The notes beneath the pieces are model-generated. The model saw only the letters and a list, made by a program, of their open reading frames with translations, was not told the DNA's origin and did not search any database. Positions 1 through 8,651 of a stretch of 64,000 nucleotides of DNA are shown here, in pieces. Position 1 is the stretch's first letter, and every line of letters starts with the position of its first letter. This stretch comes from Atribacter laminatus (GTDB lineage Bacteria; Atribacterota; Atribacteria; Atribacterales; Atribacteraceae), in contig NZ_CP065383.1 of the NCBI RefSeq assembly GCF_015775515.1, positions 1,922,001-1,986,000 on the forward strand, read 5' to 3'. The translations under genes and the position numbers were made by a program.

Positions 1-435
1 TAAAAGTTTCAATCGCATAAACATGATATAAAAGGTGATTAAAAACATTGGAAGAGGAAACATTTGAGTTATCAGGATGCTGGTAAAAATACTTTTCCTT
101 CCCCGCCGATGGAAACGAGAAAGTGCATATCCTGAAAAAATTGCTAATAGGATACAGAATATTACAGTAGCACCGCAAACTATGAGGCTATTTTTAAAAT
201 AAGTTAGAAAATTTACTCCTCCAGCCCCAGCTCGGGAGATAAAAATCCGTTGATAGGCAGCTGCGGTTGGATTGCGGGGAATCCAGCGTGGTGGTGTTTC
301 AAAAAGATCATGATGATCTTTGAAAGAAGTCGATACCATCCAGGCAATTGGAAACAGAACAGCTATGAGCAAAATTATGATAACTAGGTACTGAGTGGTA
401 CTCGACAGGAGGCGGATGTTTCGGTAGCGCGACAT
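1..435 (-). CDS. CUT1 sugar ABC transporter permease (MalG type), 3'-truncated by window edge
   Basis: Inner-membrane permease of a carbohydrate ABC importer, the second of a pair. The readable 145 residues begin MSRYRNIRLL and contain a first membrane helix. They continue with the 'SFKDHHDLFETPPRWIPRNP' stretch that is typical of MalG/UgpE N-termini, then a second helix and 'GYALSRFHRRGRKS', the usual permease loop. The start codon lies 1 nt after the stop of the upstream permease (TGACATG), so the two are translationally coupled. The gene runs off the left edge, so the EAA loop and C-terminus are not visible. The substrate cannot be told from the permease. Confidence 0.88.
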   Translation of the reverse strand, partial: MSRYRNIRLLSSTTQYLVIIILLIAVLFPIAWMVSTSFKDHHDLFETPPRWIPRNPTAAAYQRIFISRAGAGGVNFLTYFKNSLIVCGATVIFCILLAIFSGYALSRFHRRGRKSIFTSILITQMFPLPMFLITFYIMFMRLKLL

Positions 436-436
436 G

Positions 437-1333
437 TCAATCTCCTTCCCCGAATTTTAAGGTTTTAATGTAGGATAGACTGAAAATCAACATAGCTATT
501 AAAGACAAAGAACCCATGGCTGCTCCCATCCCCATATCATAATTTCGAAAAGCAGTTCGGTATATCTGAATCCCCATGGTTGTCGTCTGATATACTGGGC
601 CTCCCTTGGTAAGAATCCAGATGATAGTAAAGTTTTGGAATTCCCAAATGATTTCCAGGATGGTTACGATGATGATTATTTCTTTGAGGCTAGGCAGAAT
701 TATATATCTCAGTCGCTGAAAAAAGGTTGCCCCATCAATAGTTGACGCTTCAAAAAGTTCCTTAGGAATAGTTTCGAGGCCGGCTAAAAGCATGAGCATA
801 AAGAAGGGAAAATATTTCCAACTAGTGGCTAGAATTACCGAAGGTAACGCTAAGCTGGGATTAACCAGCCACGATTGGAATTGTCTGATTAATCCCAAAT
901 CTTTCAAAAGAAAGTTCAATATTCCATACTGGGGATTGAATATCCAAAGCCATAATAATGCTACAACTGTAGATGGAATGACCCAAGGGAGAAGAAACAG
1001 GCTGCGAAAGAGACTACGATTTCGAATCGGACCATAGAGCAGGAGAGCAATAAGGAAACCGAAGAAAAAAGAAACCCCGGTAGAACCAAGACAATAGAGA
1101 AAGGTTCGATAAAGGGATATCCAGAATATCCGATTTCCAAACAACAGCATCCGAAAGTTCTGAAGGCCATTAAAGACCACTCCTCGTGCAGGATCGGTTA
1201 GCCGGTAATAATGGAATCCAAGAATGATCCCATTAATCAGTGGGTAGCCTATGGTTAAGATTAAAATGGTAGCCGAAGGAAGTATCAGGAGAAAATAGAG
1301 CCTTTTATCGCTTCGTTTTTTTCCAATTAGCAT
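437..1333 (-). CDS. CUT1 sugar ABC transporter permease (MalF/UgpA type)
   Basis: Inner-membrane permease, 298 aa, which is the normal family length. It has about six hydrophobic helices and a short N-terminus (MLIGKKRSDKR). The cytoplasmic EAA loop is visible as 'LFEASTIDGATFFQRLRYI', which contacts the ATPase. It follows the binding-protein gene by 23 nt and precedes the MalG-type partner by 1 nt, so the three form one operon. No ATPase gene is seen inside the window. It may lie beyond the left edge or be shared with other importers. Confidence 0.92.
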   Translation of the reverse strand: MLIGKKRSDKRLYFLLILPSATILILTIGYPLINGIILGFHYYRLTDPARGVVFNGLQNFRMLLFGNRIFWISLYRTFLYCLGSTGVSFFFGFLIALLLYGPIRNRSLFRSLFLLPWVIPSTVVALLWLWIFNPQYGILNFLLKDLGLIRQFQSWLVNPSLALPSVILATSWKYFPFFMLMLLAGLETIPKELFEASTIDGATFFQRLRYIILPSLKEIIIIVTILEIIWEFQNFTIIWILTKGGPVYQTTTMGIQIYRTAFRNYDMGMGAAMGSLSLIAMLIFSLSYIKTLKFGEGD

Positions 1334-1356
1334 TTTAAGTTCTTCTCCCAGTTCAT

Positions 1357-2700
1357 TTACATTGAAAGTTCTATATCAATCTGACGGACAGCTTCATCCA
1401 GAGCACCTTGAACATCCCGACCCATTAAAACCACTTCTTGGACGGCTGCCATGACGATTTCTCCAACTCGACCCCAACGAGGTCCCCAGCCAAGCGGTTT
1501 TTTCATGTACTCGGTCTGGTTCAATACTTGTCGGACAAAAGGATCGTCCTTGTATATCGGATCGTTAAGGAGTGAAATCCGTGTGGGCATGAGACCGGTA
1601 TCTTGGTAGTAGGTCTTGGTGATTTCAGGATCGCTGATGAGAAATTCCATATATTTCCAAGCTGCTTCTTTATTTTTACTATCTTTTGACAGGACCAGCA
1701 TATGAGAACTTGGGTTTGAATATCCATAGGGAACATCATCAGGGATGGCTGAACCCTTAGGAATAGGAGCCAGCGCCCAGTCTTTATCGAATTCTTCTTC
1801 ACGAGGATTCAATCCACGCAAAATTCCTCGAATCCAGGGTCCTTCCAGCATAAAACCGAGCTTTTCCTGAGCAAAAATGACTCGAATTTCTCTAATGCCA
1901 AGACCCGGATCCATGTATTTATTCTTTACCAGACTATTTACCCATTCCACGGCTTCGACTCCAGCAGCATTGTTGAGGATCACATTTCCTTCTTGGTCAA
2001 AAACCTCAGCTCCAAAATTCCATAACCAAGGATGTAAATAATCAGCTGAGAATGAATCTTTGGACATATTCAGTTCTATCCCTAAGATGTCATCTCCCAA
2101 CCCGGATATTGCCGCAATAGCTTGATTGAAGTCATCCATGGTTGGAGGCGGTTGATCGGGATTGAACCCAGCTTTTTCTAAGAGTACTCGATTATAGCAG
2201 AGGAGATTTGGATTATCATTCCAAACTAAAGCATATTGATCTCCTTGCGCCTTCCCCAAATCAATAGAACTGGGGAAAAGATCTTTTGAAAGATCTTCGG
2301 AAAGATAACCACTTAAGGGCTCCAAGCCACCCATAGCTGCCAATTGTTCCAACCAGATAACATCCACGGTGGTAATGTCTGGTGGATTCCCTGCTGCTAT
2401 CATAATGGCCAATTGGTCAGGCGTTTCTTCATAAGGGAGAGGGACGGTTTCAACGTCAATGTCTGGATTCATCTCTTCAAATTTCTTCTCCGCCTCCTGT
2501 AAAACGCTAATTCCCCCCGAAGTAACCTCTGCTGCCATCCAACTATGAAAAGTGACTGTGGATTTCGCAAAAGCGGGTATAGCAAGAGTGAAACTGAATA
2601 TTAAAAGAACCACGGCTAATGCCCATCGACTTTTATACATGGCAATTCCCCTTTCGTATAGGTTTTTTATTACTCTTAACTTTTTTAATTTTTTACTCAT
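1357..2700 (-). CDS. extracellular sugar-binding protein, family 1 (CUT1)
   Basis: Solute-binding lipoprotein-like or periplasmic subunit of the adjacent importer, about 445 aa. A hydrophobic signal segment (ALAVVLLIFSFTLAIPAFA) is followed by a typical SBP_bac_1 body, including 'FAQEKLGFMLEGPWIRGI' and 'AAWKYMEFLISDPE'. Two starts compete. ATG at 2700 has a near-ideal GGAAAGGAGGG site and overlaps the end of the upstream methyltransferase gene by 8 nt (ATGAGTAA). ATG at 2640 has a weaker AAAGGGG site but gives a standard signal peptide directly. The first choice adds 20 basic residues ahead of the hydrophobic core. I chose 2700 on RBS strength, and the end of the protein is certain. The substrate is unknown. 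Confidence 0.9.
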   Translation of the reverse strand: MSKKLKKLRVIKNLYERGIAMYKSRWALAVVLLIFSFTLAIPAFAKSTVTFHSWMAAEVTSGGISVLQEAEKKFEEMNPDIDVETVPLPYEETPDQLAIMIAAGNPPDITTVDVIWLEQLAAMGGLEPLSGYLSEDLSKDLFPSSIDLGKAQGDQYALVWNDNPNLLCYNRVLLEKAGFNPDQPPPTMDDFNQAIAAISGLGDDILGIELNMSKDSFSADYLHPWLWNFGAEVFDQEGNVILNNAAGVEAVEWVNSLVKNKYMDPGLGIREIRVIFAQEKLGFMLEGPWIRGILRGLNPREEEFDKDWALAPIPKGSAIPDDVPYGYSNPSSHMLVLSKDSKNKEAAWKYMEFLISDPEITKTYYQDTGLMPTRISLLNDPIYKDDPFVRQVLNQTEYMKKPLGWGPRWGRVGEIVMAAVQEVVLMGRDVQGALDEAVRQIDIELSM

Positions 2701-4126
2701 TTTCCCTCCTTTCCTCAAAGGAATTGATGATTTGATCCATTTTGTAAACAATGTTCTGAGAAAGTACTTTTTTTGAAATTCGGGTTAAATATCTATCGAT
2801 CTTTTGTTGAGCAGATAAAACAACATCGTTCATTCCAGAGTTCTGACAATTTTGATAATGGTCCAGGATAGAAATCGAGCTTTTCCAAAATTGACCACTT
2901 CTCAAGTGAGTGAGAGTAGAATCTTCAGTAAGGTAATTCCCTCGCTGACCAACTCGGCTTATTTCATTGAGATATATCATCTCCTGACTTACTTCCATAC
3001 CCCTTAAAATTCGTTTGATTTGCCCAATGATTTCTGCGTCAAGTATGAGTTGTTCCAAGCTTATGGTAAGACCGGTAGCGAACATTCCAGCATTAACGAT
3101 TAAATGATTACCAGCCAACGCTGAAATAAAAGCGCTGAGGGTTCTTTCCCAAGAGTTTTGCTCATCGTGAAAATGGGAATCAGAGTTGGGAGCTGTGGTA
3201 TGAGAAGGGATGTGATAAAATGCAGCCATTTGGGCACCAGCAACTCTTAAAATATTAGTTTCAGGGGTACCGATAACTGCCATATTCGATCGCATATCAT
3301 AAACCGTCCAGGAACTGGCATACATGACCGGTGTTTTTTCTCGTATCAGTTGTGAAAAAACAATACCTGAGAGGCACTCAGCATTATGCATGGTTAAAAG
3401 ACCAGCTAAAGAATAAGGAGCGGAAGCTCCAGCAATTGGTTCGGGAAGAACGGCAAGAGGAATACCGCTCGAACATACCTCATACAAAGCTTCAATAGTC
3501 CCTTTTTCCCAAAAAAGTGGACTGGTGGGGGAAAGCTGGCTAATTAAGAAGGGGCGTTTAGAAACCTCCGGATTAATGGCTTTGGCCATTTGAATTATTG
3601 CTCGGTTTATAAAAGCACTTTCAGACGAATAAAAGAGAGGCTTGGTTGAATTGTTTAGAGCAGCCTTGACAGCATAGAGAAGAGTAGATTCAGCCGGTGT
3701 ATCCTGTGGCATAACCGGAATACCTATCAGGTCAATTTCATCCAGCTGGTCAGCTATACAGACAAATTTTTCAACATCTTCAACCAAAGAATCTCTTCGT
3801 ATTCCAGTTTGGTGATCAAGAAAAAAAACCGCATTGTGCCCGCAGGCAAAAAGAGGCTCCCCCTGTCCGATCCTTTTCCAAGATTTATCGTCCACAGCAA
3901 AGAGGGCGAAAGAAGATGGAACTTGTTTCAAACAAGAGTTTACCACCGATGAGGGTATCCGGACCACTCCCGAATTATGGTCGACCGGTAAGCCTTTCTC
4001 AGCTAAAAAACTTCGGACCATATCACTGAGTACAACCACACCCTCTTGCTCGAGTATTTCGAGAGTTGCATCGTGGATGAGGTGGATTTCTTCTTGAGAT
4101 AATACTTCCGTTTGATTCAGTTTCAA
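2693..4126 (-). CDS. trimethylamine methyltransferase (MttB) family protein, non-pyrrolysine type
   Basis: 477 aa, full family length, read as one open frame without an internal UAG, so it is not the pyrrolysine-containing MttB proper. Non-Pyl members characterised elsewhere (MtgB, MtcB, MtpB) move a methyl group from quaternary amines such as glycine betaine or carnitine to a corrinoid protein. Family landmarks visible are the N-terminal 'EEIHLIHDATLEILEQEGV' and the 'VIGTPETNILRVAGAQMAAFY' region. The start is TTG at 4126 behind AAAGGAGGG. It lies in a sugar-type operon, overlapping the binding-protein start. No corrinoid protein (MttC) gene is in the window, so the methyl acceptor and substrate are unclear. 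Confidence 0.85.
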   Translation of the reverse strand: MKLNQTEVLSQEEIHLIHDATLEILEQEGVVVLSDMVRSFLAEKGLPVDHNSGVVRIPSSVVNSCLKQVPSSFALFAVDDKSWKRIGQGEPLFACGHNAVFFLDHQTGIRRDSLVEDVEKFVCIADQLDEIDLIGIPVMPQDTPAESTLLYAVKAALNNSTKPLFYSSESAFINRAIIQMAKAINPEVSKRPFLISQLSPTSPLFWEKGTIEALYEVCSSGIPLAVLPEPIAGASAPYSLAGLLTMHNAECLSGIVFSQLIREKTPVMYASSWTVYDMRSNMAVIGTPETNILRVAGAQMAAFYHIPSHTTAPNSDSHFHDEQNSWERTLSAFISALAGNHLIVNAGMFATGLTISLEQLILDAEIIGQIKRILRGMEVSQEMIYLNEISRVGQRGNYLTEDSTLTHLRSGQFWKSSISILDHYQNCQNSGMNDVVLSAQQKIDRYLTRISKKVLSQNIVYKMDQIINSFEERRENE

Positions 4127-4279
4127 GACGACTACCCTCCTTTATTATTATTTATATCATACATTCTGGCAAAATTTTCCCCAATTTTTTTAATTTTTAA
4201 AATAGATTTACCTTTCAACCATTTACAAGTATTTTAAATAGTAAAGATTGATAAAATGAACTTAAGAATTGATCACGAG

Positions 4280-5047
4280 CTATTCATCAAGAAAATACTC
4301 CCGGACTTTTTCTAATGATTTTTCATCAGACAGGGTTGGCCAATATTCGAGTCCAAAAAAACCATCATATCCGGTTTCCTGTATGGCTAAAAATATATTT
4401 CTATAATCTAATTCACCATAAAAATGTTCATGTCGTCCAGGAACACCGGCAGAATGGAAATGACCAATTAGTTCGATATTCTCTTGAATGGTTGAGATAA
4501 TATTTCCTTCCATGATTTGCATATGATAAATATCGTAGAGCACTTTGATTGAAGGGCTATTGACCTGTCGAATGATATCAAAACCAAGTACTGATGAATC
4601 TAGGAAATACCCTTTATGATCGACTTTTGAATTTAAAACTTCTAAGCAAACCACGATTCCAGCTTTTTCAGCCAAACTGCTAATAGCTTTTAAATTTTTT
4701 ATGATTTGATTCTTTTGAATTTCTATGGATTGTCCGTCATTTTCTCCGGTTAGAACAATAACTCTTTTAGAACCAATTAATTTGAGCAATTCGAGAGATT
4801 CGGAAAAGTGTTGAAGGTATATATTGGTGTCGGTGTGTAAACGGATATTTCCCCAGGGATCTTGCAGAGTACAGATGCCAATTTTAATGCCGGTTTTTTG
4901 GCAGTAATCGGCAATTCCCTTAAGATCCTTTCCGGATAAATCCCAAAATTCCACTGCGTTGTAACCGAGCCTATGGATGGACTGGATTTTTTCTAGATCA
5001 GTTTTTCCATTAAACAGCGGTTCAAAACAGACTGAAATCTCTACCAT
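4280..5047 (-). CDS. hydroxypyruvate isomerase-like TIM-barrel sugar isomerase/epimerase
   Basis: 255 aa, the size of Hyi and related AP endonuclease 2-type isomerases. Matching landmarks include 'CLEVLNSKVDHKGYF', 'VLYDIYHMQIMEGNI' (metal-binding Asp and His), 'GHFHSAGVPGRHE' and the C-terminal 'GFFGLEYWPT' with its catalytic-type Glu. The start ATG has a clear GAGGAGG site. It sits between the ROK regulator and the MttB-family gene on the same strand and is probably part of the same catabolic unit. Hyi proper interconverts hydroxypyruvate and tartronate semialdehyde. Related enzymes act on other keto-sugars, so the exact substrate is open. Confidence 0.85.
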   Translation of the reverse strand: MVEISVCFEPLFNGKTDLEKIQSIHRLGYNAVEFWDLSGKDLKGIADYCQKTGIKIGICTLQDPWGNIRLHTDTNIYLQHFSESLELLKLIGSKRVIVLTGENDGQSIEIQKNQIIKNLKAISSLAEKAGIVVCLEVLNSKVDHKGYFLDSSVLGFDIIRQVNSPSIKVLYDIYHMQIMEGNIISTIQENIELIGHFHSAGVPGRHEHFYGELDYRNIFLAIQETGYDGFFGLEYWPTLSDEKSLEKVREYFLDE

Positions 5048-5079
5048 TTTAACTCCTCCTCGAGGATAAATTGATTTGA

Positions 5080-5116
5080 TTTTGGTGAGGGTAACAATAA
5101 TTTACCCTCACCAAAA
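5080..5116 (-). terminator. 15-bp perfect hairpin after the ROK gene
   Basis: Arms 5080-5094 and 5102-5116 are perfectly complementary with a 7-nt loop. On the minus strand the hairpin is followed only by a T-rich, interrupted tract (ATCAAATCAATTT). It is therefore a weak terminator, attenuator or mRNA-end stabiliser between the regulator and the isomerase gene rather than a full stop. Confidence 0.6.
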
Positions 5117-5137
5117 AAAGGGACTAATTTCTATAAT

Positions 5138-6388
5138 TTATTGATTCCAAATCCGAGGGTTGTGTCTTTTTAAAAAGGCGGAGGTTAACCCTTGGTTATT
5201 TCCTGTTAAACGTTGGAAGTAATCATCGATCGCAAAAAAGAGAGTGCACATGATTTCTTCATTTTTTCCCAGAGTCACAGTTTTTACCCGAGGTAGGAAA
5301 AGGACTGATCGTTGAAGTCTTTGGACTATCCTTTCTTGAAGAATTTCAGAAAATATTTCGGTTACCTTGCCTCCAAGGACCAAAAAATCTGGGTTGAGCA
5401 TTGCAACCAAATTAACCGCTATTCCCTCGGCTTTTTCTAAAACCGGTTTTAAAATTGTTTCACAGTGGGAATTGCCCTTTAAAAAAGTATTGCGTAAAAT
5501 CATAATTTCATCGCTTTCCGATTGCCTTTGATTCCCGGGAAAAGAGTTGGGACATTTTTCTCGAAAATCCTTAAGGATAGTATTTAAAGAGATTTCGCTT
5601 TCCAGGGGAGGTATATCATGAAGAGAAATGGGGCCCATTTCATCCACAGGGTTACAAACCATATAACCAACTTCTCCAGCGGCTCCTTGAGAGCCCCGAT
5701 AGATTTTTCCATTTAGGAATAAACCAGCTCCAACTCCCCTTCCCAGGTGCAGATAGACTAAGCTGACATTTGGAACATCAGAACTCAGTATTCCTTCACC
5801 AAAAGCCATAGCGACTACCTTGTCAAAGACCAAAACCGGACAGGGAAATTCTCGAGAGAAAATTTCACGAATTTTTGCTCCTTCCCATTCAAAAAGGCTG
5901 GAAATTTTACCCATTTTATGGATAAGGTCTAATTCGGGATCGTAAATACCCGGGATTCCTATTCCCAAGGAAACCAATTGTGACCAGGACTTGTGATTTC
6001 TGATTAGAAATTCATTTAATATTTTTTTGAGAAACGCAGCTAACTCTATAGGGGTAGGGTATTTTTTGGTTATTATTTCTTCTTTATAAAGCAGTTGGCC
6101 AGAAAGATTAGATACGGCAAATTCGGTTATATTCCCGGGAACTAATCCTGCTACCAATTTGTTGTCGGGAACAAAAGAAAGAAGGATTGGTTTTCGCCCA
6201 CCTCGAGAGATCCCCTCAGAATCCTCACGAATTATTCCTTCCTTTAAACATTCTCTAATAATGTGGGAAACGACTGCTGGGCTGACATCAGCTTTTTCAG
6301 CTAGATCAGCCCGACTAAGAAGTGAATGATTCAATAAAAAACTAAGGATTTTTCCTCGGTTTAAAAACTTCATATCCCGATGTTTCAA
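5138..6388 (-). CDS. ROK-family transcriptional regulator (NagC/XylR type)
   Basis: 416 aa. The N-terminal winged helix-turn-helix is visible (about residues 8-75: 'RADLAEKADVSPAVVSHII', then the wing 'SRGGRKPILLSF'). A ROK sugar-kinase-like domain follows, with 'LGIGIPGIYDP' and 'VYLHLGRGVGAGLFLNGKIYRG'. Such proteins repress sugar operons until a sugar or sugar phosphate binds. The start is TTG at 6388 with a GAGGT site; ATG at 6373 is the alternative. It lies 45 nt downstream of the aminotransferase gene and is the best candidate to bind the palindrome at that gene's promoter. The usual zinc-binding cysteine cluster is not evident. Confidence 0.9.
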   Translation of the reverse strand: MKHRDMKFLNRGKILSFLLNHSLLSRADLAEKADVSPAVVSHIIRECLKEGIIREDSEGISRGGRKPILLSFVPDNKLVAGLVPGNITEFAVSNLSGQLLYKEEIITKKYPTPIELAAFLKKILNEFLIRNHKSWSQLVSLGIGIPGIYDPELDLIHKMGKISSLFEWEGAKIREIFSREFPCPVLVFDKVVAMAFGEGILSSDVPNVSLVYLHLGRGVGAGLFLNGKIYRGSQGAAGEVGYMVCNPVDEMGPISLHDIPPLESEISLNTILKDFREKCPNSFPGNQRQSESDEIMILRNTFLKGNSHCETILKPVLEKAEGIAVNLVAMLNPDFLVLGGKVTEIFSEILQERIVQRLQRSVLFLPRVKTVTLGKNEEIMCTLFFAIDDYFQRLTGNNQGLTSAFLKRHNPRIWNQ

Positions 6389-6433
6389 AGGATTACCTCA
6401 CAAAAAAGAATTGAGGGAAAACTGTTAAGAATT

Positions 6434-7741
6434 TCATAAATAGGCTCGAGCAACTTTACGAATTGCCTCTACAGTAAGGTCACAATCTTCTTCACTCATT
6501 TGGGGCGGAATGTCAAGGTGAACAGAACGATCTAATAGAACCAAGGTTTGGGGACACATTTCTCGATTGTAATTGGGAACTGATCCTTGATGGTAGGGGC
6601 AGTTATATGGACAACCTTCGGGAGTTGGAGTCCATTTATTCATGATCATTTCCCAATGGGAGTAAATATGCCAGTCGGGGATCCCTTTATTGAAAATAGA
6701 ACTGGCTTCAATACCTTCAGCCTTTAAAGCAGTGGCAAACTTTTCGGCTAATTGCCCGTTTTCTAAATAGAAAACCAATGAAACCCCTGTGTCCCCAGCT
6801 GGGTCATGAACGTACCTTAGCTCGATTCCTGGAATATCACTGATGCCATTTTTAATTCTGGATTTATTTTTGCGCATTCTGTTGAGTATGCCGTCAAGTT
6901 TGTGAAGCTGAGCAAGCATCACCGCACCGATGAGTTCGGACATCCGGAAATTAACTCCGGGGAAAAGTTCTCCCTGGTAACGAGCTGAAGCAAATCGCTT
7001 GGCTGGACCACCCGGTCTCCAACAAGCAGCAGTATCATGATAAGCTTGAGCACGATCAAAAAAGAGATCGTTTTCGGTGGTAACCATACCACCTTCACCA
7101 GCAGTGATAATTTTATGAAACTGGAAACTAAAGGCGTTGCAATCGCCAAAGCTCCCCAAATACTTTCCTTTATAGCTTCCCCCACAAGCTTGAGCAACAT
7201 CTTCAACGACTTTAAGATTGTGTTTTTTTGTGATTGAGAGAATTCGCTCCATATTGCAGGGGACTCCGCGCATATGCACGGGAATTACTGCTTTGGTTTG
7301 TGGGGTGATTTTCTTTTCCAAATCAACGGGATCAATGGTGAGCGAATTGTCTACCTCAGCGATAACTGGAATCGCTTTTGCCGCTAATATTGCAGCACAG
7401 GAGGCAAAGAAAGTATATCCCGGGACAATCACTTCATCACCAGGACCAACACCGACTGCCACAAGAGCAGTGATTAGCGCTGAGGTGCAAGAATTCACCG
7501 CCAATGAGTGTTTGACTCCTATTTTGCCGGAAAATTCTTCTTCGAGCATTTTGACTCGAGATGGATATTCTCCAGGTCCGTAATAACGGAAAAGATATTT
7601 ATTATCCAGAACTTCCAATACGGCTTGCTTTTCTTCTTCACCGATTTCCAAACCACCAGGAAACATAGGTATGGATGGAGTGGTTTTTACCGGTTTTCCA
7701 CCTTCAATGGCAAGTTTTTCTTTGTCTGAGTTAGGTGACAT
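6434..7741 (-). CDS. DegT/DnrJ/EryC1/StrS-family PLP aminotransferase
   Basis: 435 aa. Fold-type I PLP enzyme of the sugar aminotransferase group. Visible are the PLP-ring Asp in 'VVEDVAQACGG' (D181) and the Schiff-base lysine in 'FSFQFHKIITAGEGG' (K210). 'NSCTSALITALVAVGVGPGD' and 'VIVPGYTFFASCAA' are further family markers. The closest subfamily by eye is the glutamine:scyllo-inosose / AHBA-synthase-like set. It is the first gene of the minus-strand cluster, preceded by a strong sigma-70 promoter. In this setting it could transaminate a keto-sugar, either in catabolism of an amino sugar or amino-cyclitol or in synthesis of one. That role is inference. Confidence 0.9.
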   Translation of the reverse strand: MSPNSDKEKLAIEGGKPVKTTPSIPMFPGGLEIGEEEKQAVLEVLDNKYLFRYYGPGEYPSRVKMLEEEFSGKIGVKHSLAVNSCTSALITALVAVGVGPGDEVIVPGYTFFASCAAILAAKAIPVIAEVDNSLTIDPVDLEKKITPQTKAVIPVHMRGVPCNMERILSITKKHNLKVVEDVAQACGGSYKGKYLGSFGDCNAFSFQFHKIITAGEGGMVTTENDLFFDRAQAYHDTAACWRPGGPAKRFASARYQGELFPGVNFRMSELIGAVMLAQLHKLDGILNRMRKNKSRIKNGISDIPGIELRYVHDPAGDTGVSLVFYLENGQLAEKFATALKAEGIEASSIFNKGIPDWHIYSHWEMIMNKWTPTPEGCPYNCPYHQGSVPNYNREMCPQTLVLLDRSVHLDIPPQMSEEDCDLTVEAIRKVARAYL

Positions 7742-7772
7742 AAATATTCCCTCCTATTTTAACTTCGTTTTT

Positions 7773-7800
7773 ATTATAAAAAAATAAAGTTTAAAGTCAA
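7773..7800 (-). promoter_or_regulatory. sigma-70 promoter of the aminotransferase-led cluster
   Basis: Reading the minus strand, a TTGACT -35 box (7795-7800) and a perfect TATAAT -10 box (7773-7778) are separated by 16 bp. The AGGAGGG ribosome site and ATG of the DegT gene follow within 35 bp. Confidence 0.85.
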
Positions 7801-7801
7801 T

Positions 7802-7820
7802 AAATAAACAATGTTTATTT
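7802..7820. promoter_or_regulatory. 19-bp perfect palindrome, candidate ROK operator
   Basis: AAATAAACA-a-TGTTTATTT is a perfect inverted repeat around a central base. It lies 1 bp upstream of the -35 box of the aminotransferase promoter. Its length, AT-rich arms and position suit a dimeric repressor, most simply the ROK regulator encoded two genes downstream. The assignment is inference. Confidence 0.65.
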
Positions 7821-8025
7821 GTAGTCTATAAATATTTTTTTATAGCTATTTGGAATGGATTGGTTGCATGAAATGTAAAAAGAGAATAGATTTTGAAATT
7901 GTGGAATTAAGAAAAGATAAAATAGTGATTCGATATCTCGGATTTATTTAACTTAGGATTTAAAAAAATGTACTAAATAAAGTATCATATATTAGTATTT
8001 ATTATAAAATTAAGGAGGAAATACT

Positions 8026-8484
8026 ATGAACTTAAAGAAAATTTTTTGTTTTTTTATTCTCCTGTTTCTTGTTGTTGTTCTTCTTCTTGTGATATCTGGA
8101 TGTTTACCACAATCGTTAGAGCCTTCACCGACTCCCTCCCCGACAACCACACCTTCTATCGGTTCAGAGCCCCATATTGAATCTATGTTTCCTCTTTCTG
8201 GTACACCTGGAACGAAATTAACGGTTTTGGGATCAGGATTTGGAACCTCTCAAGGTTCAAGCCAACTCATATTTAGAAGATGGAAGCAAACATCTATTGA
8301 CTTAAACGTAATCACCTGGTCAGATACAAGTATTACTGCCGGCATTCCTCTGACAGCCGAAGGTATATACCAGCTTATTGTTTTAGTTAACGGTGTTGAA
8401 AGTAATGCACTTGAATTTAAGGTTTTTGAAGGAACAAATGCTTCACAACAGACAGTGCCATCATGTCCAAGTTGTGGAAGATAG
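8026..8484 (+). CDS. lipoprotein with one IPT/TIG domain
   Basis: 152 aa. A hydrophobic signal peptide ends in the lipobox VISGC with the lipidated Cys at residue 26. A Pro/Thr/Ser-rich linker follows (about residues 27-48), then one immunoglobulin-like IPT/TIG domain ('IESMFPLSGTPGTKLTVLGSGF' region to about residue 140). The tail has a CPSCG motif. It has an AAGGAGG site 5 nt before ATG. It probably sits on the outer face of the cell; no partner is evident. It is divergent from the aminotransferase cluster and shares the 284-bp intergenic region. Confidence 0.8.
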   Translation: MNLKKIFCFFILLFLVVVLLLVISGCLPQSLEPSPTPSPTTTPSIGSEPHIESMFPLSGTPGTKLTVLGSGFGTSQGSSQLIFRRWKQTSIDLNVITWSDTSITAGIPLTAEGIYQLIVLVNGVESNALEFKVFEGTNASQQTVPSCPSCGR

Positions 8485-8651
8485 AATAGATTTTTAAAAT
8501 AATGCACGTTTTAAAATAAAAAGGAAAAAATAGCTTATTTAATCATTTATGTTTAGTATTGTATTGAATGGAAGAAAAAATGTTCTTCGAATGCTCTTAA
8601 ATTTAAAGAGGGCAGATTATTGCTAAAAAAGAATAAACAAAGGAGGAAGAA

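Noticed and set aside
2693-4126. Pyrrolysine-containing MttB
   Set aside because: The frame is open at full length with no in-frame UAG, so it belongs to the non-Pyl subgroup.
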